Shown piece by piece: positions 10,066-18,251 of a stretch of 64,000 bases of DNA. Below the pieces are notes generated by a model that was given only the letters and a program-made list of their open reading frames with translations, made no database searches and was not told the DNA's origin. A program made the translations under genes and the position numbers. Every line of letters begins with the position of its first letter. Position 1 is the first letter of the stretch. Source of the stretch: Pseudomonas ovata (GTDB lineage: Bacteria; Pseudomonadota; Gammaproteobacteria; Pseudomonadales; Pseudomonadaceae); assembly GCF_003131185.1 (NCBI RefSeq), contig NZ_QFFU01000011.1, positions 1 through 64,000 on the forward strand, read 5' to 3'.

Positions 10066-10671
10066 ATGTCACTCAATATCGGTATCTATGTATTTGACGA
10101 CGTCGAAGTCCTGGACTTCGCAGGGCCCTACGAAGTCTTTACCACCGCCACACGCATGCACGGGCGCAACAGCCGTGACGACCGTGCGCTGTTCAATGTC
10201 TTCACCATCGGCCGTACCACCGCGCCCGTCCGGGCCCGGGCAGGCCTGAAGGTCGACCCGGACTACTCGATCCATGACCATCCGCCGCTGGATTGCCTGA
10301 TCGTGCCCGGTGGCGTGATTACCGCCGAGATGGAAAAGGCCGATGTCATCGAGTGGATCAGCCAGCAGTCGGTGCCCGGCCGCGTAGTGGCTGCCGTCTG
10401 CACCGGTGCCTTCCTGCTGGCCCGCACCGGCAAGCTGACCGGTCGACAGGTGACCACGCACTGGGAAGACATTGCCGACCTCAAGGAGATGTTCCCCTCG
10501 ATCGATGTGCTCAGCACCTTGCGCTGGGTGGACGAGGGCGCGTTCGTGACGTCGGCGGGCATTTCGGCCGGCATCGACATGAGCCTGCACCTGGTCGAGC
10601 GCTTGCACGACCGTGCGCTGGCCGAGCGTACCGCGTTGCAGATGGACTTCGACTGGACTGAAAACGACTGA
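10066..10671 (+). CDS. DJ-1/PfpI family protein (isonitrile hydratase-like)
   Basis: This is a single-domain DJ-1/PfpI protein of 201 residues. The elbow AAVCTGAFLLA carries the conserved cysteine, and DFAGPYEVF near the N-terminus is the usual acidic-site region. Isonitrile hydratase of P. putida belongs to this subgroup, but amidase-like or unknown functions are equally possible. The ATG at 10066 has CGGAG about 10 nt upstream; the upstream extension from 9994 looks non-coding. It is divergent from ftrA, whose N-domain is homologous, which suggests a regulator/enzyme pair sensing related compounds. Confidence 0.85.
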   Translation: MSLNIGIYVFDDVEVLDFAGPYEVFTTATRMHGRNSRDDRALFNVFTIGRTTAPVRARAGLKVDPDYSIHDHPPLDCLIVPGGVITAEMEKADVIEWISQQSVPGRVVAAVCTGAFLLARTGKLTGRQVTTHWEDIADLKEMFPSIDVLSTLRWVDEGAFVTSAGISAGIDMSLHLVERLHDRALAERTALQMDFDWTEND

Positions 10672-10951
10672 CAGGTCTGCGTCACGAGGCCTGATGTAAC
10701 ACGTCTTTTACACGCACAGCAGCGCCGGCAGGAGCGGCGCCAGACCTGACCCTGCTTTGCCCCGTCATTCGGGGCATTGCGCCGTTGTGCCCGTCATACA
10801 GGCCTGGTCAACGGTGTAGCCGATGCGCATATTCGTGTGCATTGCCTTTGATCTGTTGCCATATTTGCTACCTAGCCAGGGAGCAGGGCAAGACGCATTC
10901 GCCATCCCCACCCGCCTGATCGCAGGCTTGCGTCCACAGAGTCAAGGAAAC

Positions 10952-11841
10952 ATGAAAACCCATTTCTTCAAGATCGTTCAGACCGTTGCTCAGCATGGTT
11001 CTTTCTCCGAGGCTGCCGCTATCATGGGCTGCAGCCAGTCGAATATCAGTTATGCCATCAAGGAGGTTGAAGACTACTTCGACAAGCGCCTGTTCATCCG
11101 CAGCCGCACAGGCTGCACGCTGACCCCCGAAGGCAAGATCATCACCCAGACCCTGAGCAACATGCTGGCCACGCTTGAGCAACTAAAAAAAATGGAGTCA
11201 GTGGCACTGTAGCCATCCATTACAGCACGCATATGCAGGAAACCAACCTGGGACCTTCGCTTGATTTTCTCGCCCGGTATTACCCTGATATCCAGTTGAG
11301 TGTATTACACAGTACCGACCTGCACCCCAGCCTGGACCCCCTGCGCCGTGAAGCGGCCGACATCCTCATCCTGCCCAGCACCGTGCTTGACGAGCACCAT
11401 ATCGAACACCATCGCTGGTCTGACCACTATGTCATGGTGGTTGCCCGTCACCTCAGGAACACTGCCCAGAGCCTGGCTGAAATGGCACAGACCGTACGGT
11501 ATGTGGCCTGGCGTCATCCGGGACTCGACCGGCTGCACAGTCAACTGGCCGCTGCCCAGTTTCGCCTGAGCCATCGCGGCGAGCTAAGCTGCCTGGAGAC
11601 CTTGCTGGACCTGGTGATCAAGGGCCATTGCCTGACGGTATTGCCCAGTGCCTTGCTGCCACGGCCCAATCCGGGGCTGGAGTACCTGACCCTGCCAGTG
11701 CCGGTGAGCCGCCGTATCAGTGTCGTGGCACGGCCGTCATCCTTGTTGTCCAACGCCGCTGCGGTGGTCATCGACGCCTTGAAAAGGGCACCGGCTTTTC
11801 AGGCCGCGCGCCCCTTGCCACAGGACTGCAATCAACTTTGA
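10952..11841 (+). pseudogene. LysR-family transcriptional regulator split by a frameshift at an A8 run
   Basis: Two reading frames together make a normal-length (about 296-residue) LysR protein. The first, 10952-11212, encodes the winged helix-turn-helix (SFSEAAAIMGCSQSNISYAI) and linker and stops at TAG 11210. The second continues from the same point in the -1 frame, reading NGVSGTVAIHYS and then a full effector-binding domain to 11841. The switch lies at eight adenines, 11185-11192. AAGGA precedes the ATG at 10952. It may be a sequencing error, a recent inactivation, or slippage or frameshifting that makes a functional protein. It lies upstream of treS on the same strand. Confidence 0.82.
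11184..11192 (+). other. candidate slippery heptamer (A-AAA-AAA) inside the LysR gene
   Basis: In the first LysR frame the codons are CTA AAA AAA ATG, so the run forms A AAA AAA in zero frame, an efficient -1 slippery sequence in bacteria. A slip of one base backwards joins the DNA-binding and effector-binding halves. A weak downstream hairpin (CTGTA and TACAG, 9-nt loop, around 11205-11225) is present, but no strong upstream Shine-Dalgarno stimulator is seen. Confidence 0.4.
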
Positions 11842-11936
11842 TGCAACGATTGTCCCGTCAGGGGCTCATACACAGTAGCTGAATTTCCGAGAGCTGGTCT
11901 CTCGCGCCGTACCACTTCAAGCGGGTGAATGGACTT

Positions 11937-14000
11937 ATGACAACACCGGACAAAGAGTATGTGAACTGGCTGGTCGAGCAATCGATGCTCAACGCCGCCC
12001 GCCAACGTGCCAAGACCTACGGCGGGCAGGGGCGGCTCTGGCAGCGCCCGTTCGCCCAGGCCCGGCCTCGTGATGCCTCGGCCATCGCTTCGGTGTGGTT
12101 CACCGCTTACCCGGCGTCGATCATTACCCGCGAGGGCGGTTCGGTCCTGGAGGCATTGGGCGATGAGGAACTCTGGCGTGCGCTGTCGGAAGTCGGCATC
12201 CAGGGCATTCACAACGGGCCGTTGAAGTTGTCGGGCGGGCTGCAGGGCTACAACCGCACGCCCAGCATTGACGGTAATTTCGACCGCATCAGCTTCGGTA
12301 TCGACCCGGAGCTGGGCAGTGAAACCCACCTGCTTAACCTCAGTCGCATTGCCGCTGCGCACAATGCGGTGGTAATCGACGACATCATTCCGTCGCACAC
12401 CGGCAAGGGGGCGGACTTTCGCTTGGCCGAGATGGCGTACGAAGACTACCCCGGCCTCTACCACATGGTCGAAATCCGCGAGGAAGACTGGCCACTGCTG
12501 CCGGCGGTACCCGAGGGCCGTGATGCGGTCAACCTGGTGCCGGACGTCGTCGACCTGCTGCGCGACAAGCACTACATCGTCGGCCAGTTGCAGCGGGTGA
12601 TCTTTTTCGAGCCAGGGGTCAAGGAAACCGACTGGAGCGCCACCGATATCGTGGTGGGCGTGGACGGCAAGCCACGACGCTGGGTCTACCTGCATTACTT
12701 CAAGGAAGGCCAGCCGTCGCTGAACTGGCTCGACCCAAGTTTTGCGGCGCAACAGATGATCATCGGCGATGCACTGCACGCCATCGACGTCATGGGTGCG
12801 CGCGTGCTGCGTCTGGATGCCAACGGTTTTCTCGGGGTGGAGCGCAAGATCGAAGGCGGAGCCTGGTCGGAGAGCCATCCGCTGTCGATCACCGGCAATC
12901 AGTTGATTGGCGGGGCGATTCGCAAGGCTGGCGGCTTCAGCTTCCAGGAACTGAACCTGACCATCGACGACATTGCCTCGATGTCGCACGGCGGTGCCGA
13001 CCTGTCCTATGACTTCATTACCCGGCCGGCCTACCAGCATGCGCTACTGACCGGCACCACCGAATTCCTGCGCCTGATGCTGCGCCAGGTGCATGCTTTC
13101 GGCATCGATCCGGCGTCGCTGATCCATGCCTTGCAGAACCATGATGAACTGACCCTGGAACTGGTGCATTTCTGGACCCTGCACGCCCATGATACCTACC
13201 ACTATCAAGGGCAGACCTTTCCCGGCAACATCCTGCGCGAGCATATTCGTGAAGAGATGTACGAGCGCCTGGCCGGTGAGCACGCGCCGTACAACCTCAA
13301 GTTCGTCACCAACGGCGTGTCATGCACCACGGCCAGCATCATCACCGCCGCCCTGGGCATCCGCGACCTGGACACGTTGACCGAGGAAGATATTCGCCAG
13401 GTCCAGCATATTCACCTGCTGCTGGTGATGTTCAATGCCATGCAGCCTGGCGTGTTTGCGCTGTCGGGTTGGGACATGGTGGGTGCCTTGCCGTTGCCGG
13501 CCGAGCAGGTCGAGCACCTGATGCAGGACGGCGACACGCGCTGGATCCACCGTGGCGCCTACGATCTGGTCGATTCCGATCCGACGGTGGCGGTGTCATC
13601 CGGCGGCATGCCACGGGCCAGAAGCCTGTACGGCAGCCTCAGCGAACAGTTGCAACGGCCGGACTCGTTTGCCTCGCAGCTCAAGAAGATCCTGGCGGTA
13701 CGCCGCGCCTATGACATTGCGGCCAGCCGTCAGGTGCTGATTCCGGATGTCGAGCATCCGGGCCTGTTGATCATGGTGCATGAGCTGCCGGCGGGCCGCG
13801 GCACCCAGATCACGGCGCTGAACTTCAGCAACCAGCCGATCACCGAAACCCTGCATCTGCCGGCCGATATCGTACCGGGGCCGGTGGTCGACATCATCAA
13901 CGAGCGGGTCGAAGGCGACCTGAGCGAGCAGGGCGAATTCACCATCAACCTGGATGCCTATGAGGGCCTGGCGTTGAGAGTGGTGAGCAATCTGGTGTGA
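11937..14000 (+). CDS. treS: trehalose synthase (maltose alpha-D-glucosyltransferase), GH13
   Basis: This GH13 enzyme of 687 residues is predicted to interconvert maltose and trehalose in the cytoplasm. The catalytic regions are visible: [10 protein letters not shown] (nucleophile Asp), FQELNL (acid/base Glu) and LQNHDE (transition-state Asp), with a C-terminal beta-sandwich. The length and the start [15 protein letters not shown] match the stand-alone trehalose synthases described from P. stutzeri and P. putida rather than the TreS-maltokinase fusions. The ATG at 11937 fits the family; an in-frame GTG at 11925 is possible. Its neighbour upstream is the split LysR regulator, a plausible controller. 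A hairpin terminator follows. Confidence 0.85.
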   Translation: MTTPDKEYVNWLVEQSMLNAARQRAKTYGGQGRLWQRPFAQARPRDASAIASVWFTAYPASIITREGGSVLEALGDEELWRALSEVGIQGIHNGPLKLSGGLQGYNRTPSIDGNFDRISFGIDPELGSETHLLNLSRIAAAHNAVVIDDIIPSHTGKGADFRLAEMAYEDYPGLYHMVEIREEDWPLLPAVPEGRDAVNLVPDVVDLLRDKHYIVGQLQRVIFFEPGVKETDWSATDIVVGVDGKPRRWVYLHYFKEGQPSLNWLDPSFAAQQMIIGDALHAIDVMGARVLRLDANGFLGVERKIEGGAWSESHPLSITGNQLIGGAIRKAGGFSFQELNLTIDDIASMSHGGADLSYDFITRPAYQHALLTGTTEFLRLMLRQVHAFGIDPASLIHALQNHDELTLELVHFWTLHAHDTYHYQGQTFPGNILREHIREEMYERLAGEHAPYNLKFVTNGVSCTTASIITAALGIRDLDTLTEEDIRQVQHIHLLLVMFNAMQPGVFALSGWDMVGALPLPAEQVEHLMQDGDTRWIHRGAYDLVDSDPTVAVSSGGMPRARSLYGSLSEQLQRPDSFASQLKKILAVRRAYDIAASRQVLIPDVEHPGLLIMVHELPAGRGTQITALNFSNQPITETLHLPADIVPGPVVDIINERVEGDLSEQGEFTINLDAYEGLALRVVSNLV

Positions 14001-14043
14001 TCATGCCGGCGGCAATCGTGCTTTAATACGCGCCCTTCACGGC

Positions 14044-14068
14044 ACACGGCCAGTATCTGGCCGTGTTT
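14044..14068 (+). terminator. intrinsic terminator after treS
   Basis: A perfect 10-bp stem, ACACGGCCAG (14044-14053) with CTGGCCGTGT (14057-14066), closes on a three-base loop and is followed by a short T run. It lies 44 bp after the treS stop and just upstream of the XRE regulator gene, so it probably insulates the two. Confidence 0.65.
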
Positions 14069-14100
14069 CACCCTGCAAGCATTCTTCATTCAAGGCGGTT

Positions 14101-14655
14101 ATGGACACGGGCACCCGACTCAAGCTGGTTCGCGAAAGCCACAAACTCTCACAGCGCGAGCTGGCCAGACGCAGCGGCGTGACCAACGCGACCATTTCGT
14201 TGATCGAGCAAAACCGCGTCAGCCCCTCTGTCAGTTCCCTGAAAAAACTGCTTGAAGGCATTCCCATGAGCCTGGCGGAATTCTTCACCTTCGATCAGCC
14301 GCCTGGGCGCGTCAACGAGCAACACGTCTTCCGCGCCGGCGACCAGCCGGACCTGGGCCGTGATGGCCTGCGCCTGCTGTTGGTGGGGGCCACCTTGCCC
14401 AGCCGGCAGATGCGCTTCCTGCGTGAGCAGTACGCCCCCGGTGCCAGCTCCGGTGACGAGTCCATCGTGCATGCCGAAGGCGAAGAATGCGGCCTGGTCA
14501 CCCGTGGCACCATCGAGCTGACCATCGACGGTCAGGTCCATGTGCTGGGGGCTGGCGATGGCTATTATTTCCCGACCACCCTGGCGCACCGCTTTCGCAA
14601 CATTGGCCAGGATGAGGCGGAAATCATCAGCGCCAACACACCGGCCAATTTCTGA
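14101..14655 (+). CDS. XRE-family regulator with C-terminal cupin domain (PuuR-like)
   Basis: This is a 184-residue regulator. Residues 5-60 form a lambda-repressor type helix-turn-helix (LSQRELARRSGVTNATISLIE). Residues 100-180 form a cupin barrel (HAEGEECGLVTRGTIELTI and GDGYYFPTTLAHRFRN). PuuR, the putrescine-utilisation repressor of E. coli, has the same architecture, but the effector cannot be told from sequence. The neighbouring treS and hydrolase genes give no obvious target, so the target may lie elsewhere. Confidence 0.87.
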   Translation: MDTGTRLKLVRESHKLSQRELARRSGVTNATISLIEQNRVSPSVSSLKKLLEGIPMSLAEFFTFDQPPGRVNEQHVFRAGDQPDLGRDGLRLLLVGATLPSRQMRFLREQYAPGASSGDESIVHAEGEECGLVTRGTIELTIDGQVHVLGAGDGYYFPTTLAHRFRNIGQDEAEIISANTPANF

Positions 14656-14758
14656 CCCTGAAACAAACCTTGAACACGGATTAAATCTGGCCCGCCTTGT
14701 GCACGATCATCGTGGAGCAAGGTCTCAGGCTGTATAGGGCAGGGTGAGGGAGAAGGTT

Positions 14759-15805
14759 ATGGTGCGTCTATGTGCAGTGATGCTGATGGGGCTGCTCGGT
14801 GGCCTTGTTTCGGTGCAGGCCCAGGCCGACACGCCAACGCTCTGGGGCGCAGGTTTTCACGAGTTGAGCTTTGCCGACCCGCTCGACGGGCAGGCGATGC
14901 GGGCCATTGCCTTTTATCCTTCCACCGCCGCCGAGCATGTCAACCGGTTGCGCGGCTACGATGTCGAGGCCACGGCTGACGCCCCGGTTGCCATGGGCCG
15001 CTTTCCGCTGCTGTTGCTGTCGCACGGCAACACCGGCACGCCACTGGCCATGCATGACCTGGCCACCTCGCTGGCGCGCCAGGGTTTTGTGGTGGTGGCG
15101 GTGGTGCACCCCGGCGACAACGACCGCGACCACAGCCGCCTGGGCAGCTTGAGCAACCTGTATGGCCGGCCCTTGCAGATTTCTGCCGCCATCAGCGCCG
15201 CCTTGCAGGAACCCTTGTTGGCTCCTTACCTGAGTGCCAGCCAGGTCGGGGTGATCGGCTATTCGGCCGGTGGCGAGACCGCGCTGATTCTGGCCGGCGC
15301 CCAGCCGGACCCGAAACGCCTGCGCCAGTACTGCATCGAACGCCCCGACGACCAGGATGCCTGCAAGACCCAGGGTCACCTGGTGGCTGACCGCGACGAC
15401 CTGCATGCCGAGGCCGATCCACGGGTGGGCGCGCTGTTACTGATGGCGCCGTTGAGCCTGATGTTCGGCCGCCAGACCCTGAGCGATGTGCATGTGCCGG
15501 TGCTGATGTATGCCGGCGACGACGACCGCCTGCTGGCGCTGGACAAGAACGCCGAGGCCCTGGCGCGCAAGCTGCCGCAGGCGCCCGACTACAAGTTGCT
15601 GGCCGGGGCCGGGCATTTCGTGTTCATGGCCCCGTGCAGCGACGAACAGCGTGCGACCATGCCGATTCTGTGCAACGACGCCGAAGGCGTGGACCGCGAG
15701 GACATCCATCGCACCTTGAGTGCCGAGGCGGGGCGTTTCTTCAGCGACGCCCTGGGCACCCCGGAAAGCGACCGCTCCGGCCTGCAGACCGCACACCACC
15801 TGTAG
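14759..15805 (+). CDS. secreted alpha/beta hydrolase (dienelactone hydrolase / PAF-acetylhydrolase-like)
   Basis: This is a 348-residue exported esterase-like enzyme. It opens with a signal peptide (LMGLLGGLVSVQAQA) and has the nucleophile elbow GYSAGGE near residue 170. A likely histidine lies in GAGHFVF near residue 288, and YAGDDDRLL carries a candidate acid residue. The ATG at 14759 is preceded by GAGGGAGAAGG. The stop codon TAG falls inside the left arm of a REP-like element. Its last 28 codons are copied in the following tandem duplication. The substrate is unknown. Confidence 0.85.
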   Translation: MVRLCAVMLMGLLGGLVSVQAQADTPTLWGAGFHELSFADPLDGQAMRAIAFYPSTAAEHVNRLRGYDVEATADAPVAMGRFPLLLLSHGNTGTPLAMHDLATSLARQGFVVVAVVHPGDNDRDHSRLGSLSNLYGRPLQISAAISAALQEPLLAPYLSASQVGVIGYSAGGETALILAGAQPDPKRLRQYCIERPDDQDACKTQGHLVADRDDLHAEADPRVGALLLMAPLSLMFGRQTLSDVHVPVLMYAGDDDRLLALDKNAEALARKLPQAPDYKLLAGAGHFVFMAPCSDEQRATMPILCNDAEGVDREDIHRTLSAEAGRFFSDALGTPESDRSGLQTAHHL

Positions 15806-15910
15806 GAGCGCGCTTGCCCGCGACCGGCTGCGTTAGCAGTCGTAAAATTTCAGCGTTTCACAAATTTTTGCGAGCGCTTCGCACTCGGTCGCGGGCAAGC
15901 GCGCTCCTAC
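15802..15910. repeat. REP/BIME-like element with 25-bp perfect inverted arms (copy 1)
   Basis: Perfect 25-bp arms occupy 15802-15826 and 15886-15910 and start with GTAGGAGCGCGCTTGCCC and its complement. The 59-bp interior is AT-richer and is shared with other copies. This is the Pseudomonas REP type. It sits between convergent genes and probably also stops transcription. Confidence 0.85.
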
Positions 15911-16067
15911 AGACAGGGGCCGTGTATGAAGCCGCTTGGCCGTTACACAGGGAGCGGCGTAGCCGCTTCCAGCGATCGCAGGTAAGTGCCGAGGCGGGGC
16001 GTTTCTTCAGCGATGCCCTGGGCACCCCGGAAAGCGACCGCTCCGGCCTGCAGACCGCACACCACTT

Positions 16068-16176
16068 GTAGGAGCGCGCTTGCCCGCGACCGGCTGCGTT
16101 AGCAGTCGTAAAATTTCAGCGTTTCACAAATTTTTGCGAGCGCTTCGCACTCGGTCGCGGGCAAGCGCGCTCCTAC
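16068..16176. repeat. REP/BIME-like element (copy 2, from the tandem duplication)
   Basis: This copy has the same 25-bp arms at 16068-16092 and 16152-16176 with the same interior. It exists because of the 266-bp tandem duplication rather than independent transposition. Confidence 0.85.
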
Positions 16177-16208
16177 AGACAGGGGGCGCGTATGAAGCCG
16201 TTCGGCCG

Positions 16209-16883
16209 TTACACAGGCAGCGGCGCAGCCGCTTCCAGCGCCCGCAGGTAATCACCAAACCCGCCCTGTGCCCGTGGGTCCAGGCGGGTGCTGGTGGTCA
16301 CCTGCGGGCGGCAGCTCCAGGCGATGCGGGCGCCGGTGATTTCCAGTTGGCGTACCAGGTGCACATCCTCATGGCAGGCCAGCGCCGGGAATCCGCCGGC
16401 GCGCTGGTAGGCCTGGGCGCTGATGCCCAGGTTGGCGCCGTGGATATGGCGATGATCGTCGCGCTGCTGGTACAGGCTCAGGTAATGCGCCCTGGCCGCT
16501 GGCGAATAGTGTTCGCACCACTGGCTTGGGGTCACGGTGCCGCATACGGCATCGGCGTCGAGCAGCAATTGCTCGTACAGCCAGTCTTCGGCCACGGTGC
16601 TGTCGCCGTCGGTGCACGCCAGCCAGCGCGCCCCTGCGTCAACCAGTGCCCGGGCGCCGGCCGCACGCGCCTGACCAACGTTGCGGGCCTCCACTTCCAG
16701 CGTCATCACGCCGCGACGACGGGCAATCTCGGCCGAACGATCGGTGCAGCTGTCGAGCACCACCAGAATGCACACGGGCTCGCCATGCAGGCCCGGATGC
16801 ACGGCGGCCAGTTGCACGGTGGCCAGGCACAGGTCCAGCAACTGTTCTTCATTGTGAACCGGGATGAGCACGCCGATCATCAT
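16209..16883 (-). CDS. glycosyltransferase family 2 protein
   Basis: This is a predicted GT-A fold glycosyltransferase of 224 residues. It opens with VLIPVHNEEQLL, followed by VVLDSCTDRS and the metal-binding CTDGDS motif near residue 90. HEDVHLVRQLE near residue 185 fits the ED-x-x-x acceptor-site motif. I use the ATG at 16883; the longer open frame to 17012 lies inside the upstream gene. It overlaps the methyltransferase gene by 35 bp and is the last gene of the four following glgX. Part of its 3' end was copied in the neighbouring duplication. Donor and acceptor are unknown. Confidence 0.85.
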   Translation of the reverse strand: MMIGVLIPVHNEEQLLDLCLATVQLAAVHPGLHGEPVCILVVLDSCTDRSAEIARRRGVMTLEVEARNVGQARAAGARALVDAGARWLACTDGDSTVAEDWLYEQLLLDADAVCGTVTPSQWCEHYSPAARAHYLSLYQQRDDHRHIHGANLGISAQAYQRAGGFPALACHEDVHLVRQLEITGARIAWSCRPQVTTSTRLDPRAQGGFGDYLRALEAAAPLPV

Positions 16884-17475
16884 CGAACTCCTTTTGCGCG
16901 ACTGAAAGCCTGTCACGGCTGAATACATCCAGAAGAAAGTCCGCCTCCCGGTGCGTGCAGATCCGGTGCAGAGGCAAGTGCTCGGCAAGCAAGCGGTGCA
17001 CCTGTTCGGCATCCAGCGGACAGCCTTCGATGGCCGGGCGCCAATGGCAGGCCAGCAATTGGCCGTCGTCGCTGAGCGAGGTCAGCGCGCGCCTGATCAA
17101 TTGCTGCAGGTCCTGTGCGTCCAGGTAATAACCCAGTTCGCTGAACACGATCAGGTCGAAAGGACCTTCGGGCCAGTCGTGGGGCAGGCGACCCTGGATG
17201 ACCGTGGCGTGGGCCACACCGTCCAGGCGCTGGCGGGCCAGGTTCACTGCACGGTTTGAGGTGTCGCAGCCCAGGAAGCGGTCACAGCGCCCGGCCAGGG
17301 CGGCGCTCAACTCGCCATTGGCGCAGCCGGGCTCGAAAATCGACCGATAGTGCTCGCGGGGCAGGGTGGCGAGGGTCAGCGCCCGCTTGCGCCGTTCATA
17401 CCAGCGCTGGCGGAAGGCCCAGGGATCGTCAGTGTTCTGGAACAGGTCATCGAAATAATCGTCCGCCACACTCAT
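16849..17475 (-). CDS. SAM-dependent methyltransferase, NodS-like
   Basis: This is a class I methyltransferase of 208 residues. Motif I is FEPGCANGELSAALA near residues 45-60, the acidic loop is LGCDTSNRAV, and motif IV is FDLIVFSELGYYL. These features resemble the NodS family, whose founder N-methylates deacetylated chito-oligosaccharides. The ATG at 17475 gives MSVADDYFDDLF, the normal opening of such proteins. It overlaps the PIG-L gene by 4 bp and the glycosyltransferase gene by 35 bp, so the three are translationally coupled. The substrate is inference: possibly an amino group exposed by the PIG-L enzyme. Confidence 0.85.
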   Translation of the reverse strand: MSVADDYFDDLFQNTDDPWAFRQRWYERRKRALTLATLPREHYRSIFEPGCANGELSAALAGRCDRFLGCDTSNRAVNLARQRLDGVAHATVIQGRLPHDWPEGPFDLIVFSELGYYLDAQDLQQLIRRALTSLSDDGQLLACHWRPAIEGCPLDAEQVHRLLAEHLPLHRICTHREADFLLDVFSRDRLSVAQKEFDDDRRAHPGSQ

Positions 17476-18251
17476 AGGAACACCAGTTCGAACGGTTGCA
17501 ACAGGCGCGCCTGTGCCCATACAGGCAGTACCGGTGCCAGGCCGATGGCCGGATCGCCTTGCAACTGGCTGACAAAGGCCTGCACGGCGTCATGCTTGCG
17601 TGCCAGCAAGGCCGGGTCCAGGAGCAATTTGCGTGCACGTTCCCAGGGCAGGCGCTCGTCTTCCGGGCCTGCCCAGTGCCAGGCCCAGATCGGCACTTCG
17701 TTGAACTGCGCACCGACTGCCGCGCAGGCGTTGGCGCACGCACGCCCCACGGCTTCGTGATCACCATGCCCGTCGCCGCGCCAGGTGCCGAACACCACGT
17801 CGGTGGGCAGCAGGTGCCTTTCCAGAAAGGCTTGCAGTTCGGCTTCGCGCTCGACCACGGCGCCGTCCTGGTACGCACTGCGCAGCCAGGGCAGGTCAGC
17901 CGGCAGGCCGAGCCGCTGCAGCGCCTCGGCGCTTTCTTCAGGGCGGGCCGCTGCCAGGCGCGAGGCCGGCCAGAGGGCCGAGCCCGGGTGACTGGCGGTG
18001 CCGTTGGTGACCGAAATCAGCAACAGTTCGCGTTCAAGAAGGTGCAGCTGGCTCATCAGGCCGCCACAACCGAGCACTTCATCGTCTGGATGCGGCGCCA
18101 CGATCACTGCCCGGCACTCTGGGGGCACCAGCAGGTCGGCGCTGATGGCGGGTACGGCGGCCAGCCTGCTTGAGGCCTGCCAGGCACTGAGCGGGGTGCC
18201 GCGACCATCGACGTCGTCGCTGACCACGAAGCCTTCATTCATAGGTTCCAT
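17472..18251 (-). CDS. PIG-L family N-deacetylase
   Basis: This is a zinc-dependent deacetylase of the LmbE/PIG-L type, 256-259 residues. The metal-binding motif APHPDDEVLGCGG lies near residue 50 and the second histidine cluster GDGHGDHEAVGRA near residue 155. Family members remove acetyl groups from N-acetylglucosamine attached to lipid, inositol or thiol carriers. ATG codons at 18251 and 18242 are both possible. It overlaps the stop of the upstream dehydrogenase-like gene by a few bases and the downstream methyltransferase start by 4 bp, so these genes form a tight operon. The natural substrate is unknown. Confidence 0.88.
   Translation of the reverse strand: MEPMNEGFVVSDDVDGRGTPLSAWQASSRLAAVPAISADLLVPPECRAVIVAPHPDDEVLGCGGLMSQLHLLERELLLISVTNGTASHPGSALWPASRLAAARPEESAEALQRLGLPADLPWLRSAYQDGAVVEREAELQAFLERHLLPTDVVFGTWRGDGHGDHEAVGRACANACAAVGAQFNEVPIWAWHWAGPEDERLPWERARKLLLDPALLARKHDAVQAFVSQLQGDPAIGLAPVLPVWAQARLLQPFELVFL

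Larger units (their letters stand above)
15719..16250. repeat. 266-bp tandem duplication spanning two convergent gene ends and the REP element between them
   Basis: Copy 1 runs from about 15719 to 15984 and copy 2 from about 15985 to 16250, with a constant offset of 266 bp at every landmark checked. Each unit contains the last codons of the hydrolase gene, a REP-like inverted repeat, and the last codons of the convergent glycosyltransferase gene. The second hydrolase tail and the first glycosyltransferase tail are therefore non-functional remnants. A few substitutions separate the copies (for example CACCTGTAG against CACTTGTAG), so the duplication is not brand new. Confidence 0.9.

Noticed and set aside
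11832..13040. Minus-strand open frame opposite treS
   Set aside because: The plus strand carries all GH13 catalytic motifs in frame; the opposite frame has no recognisable protein character.
15719..16250. CRISPR array
   Set aside because: There are only two long units of 266 bp with near-identical content, no short repeats separated by unique spacers, and no cas genes anywhere in the window.
16080..16922. Plus-strand open frame starting in the REP element and running through the glycosyltransferase gene
   Set aside because: It begins in repeat DNA and is antisense to a glycosyltransferase with intact motifs.
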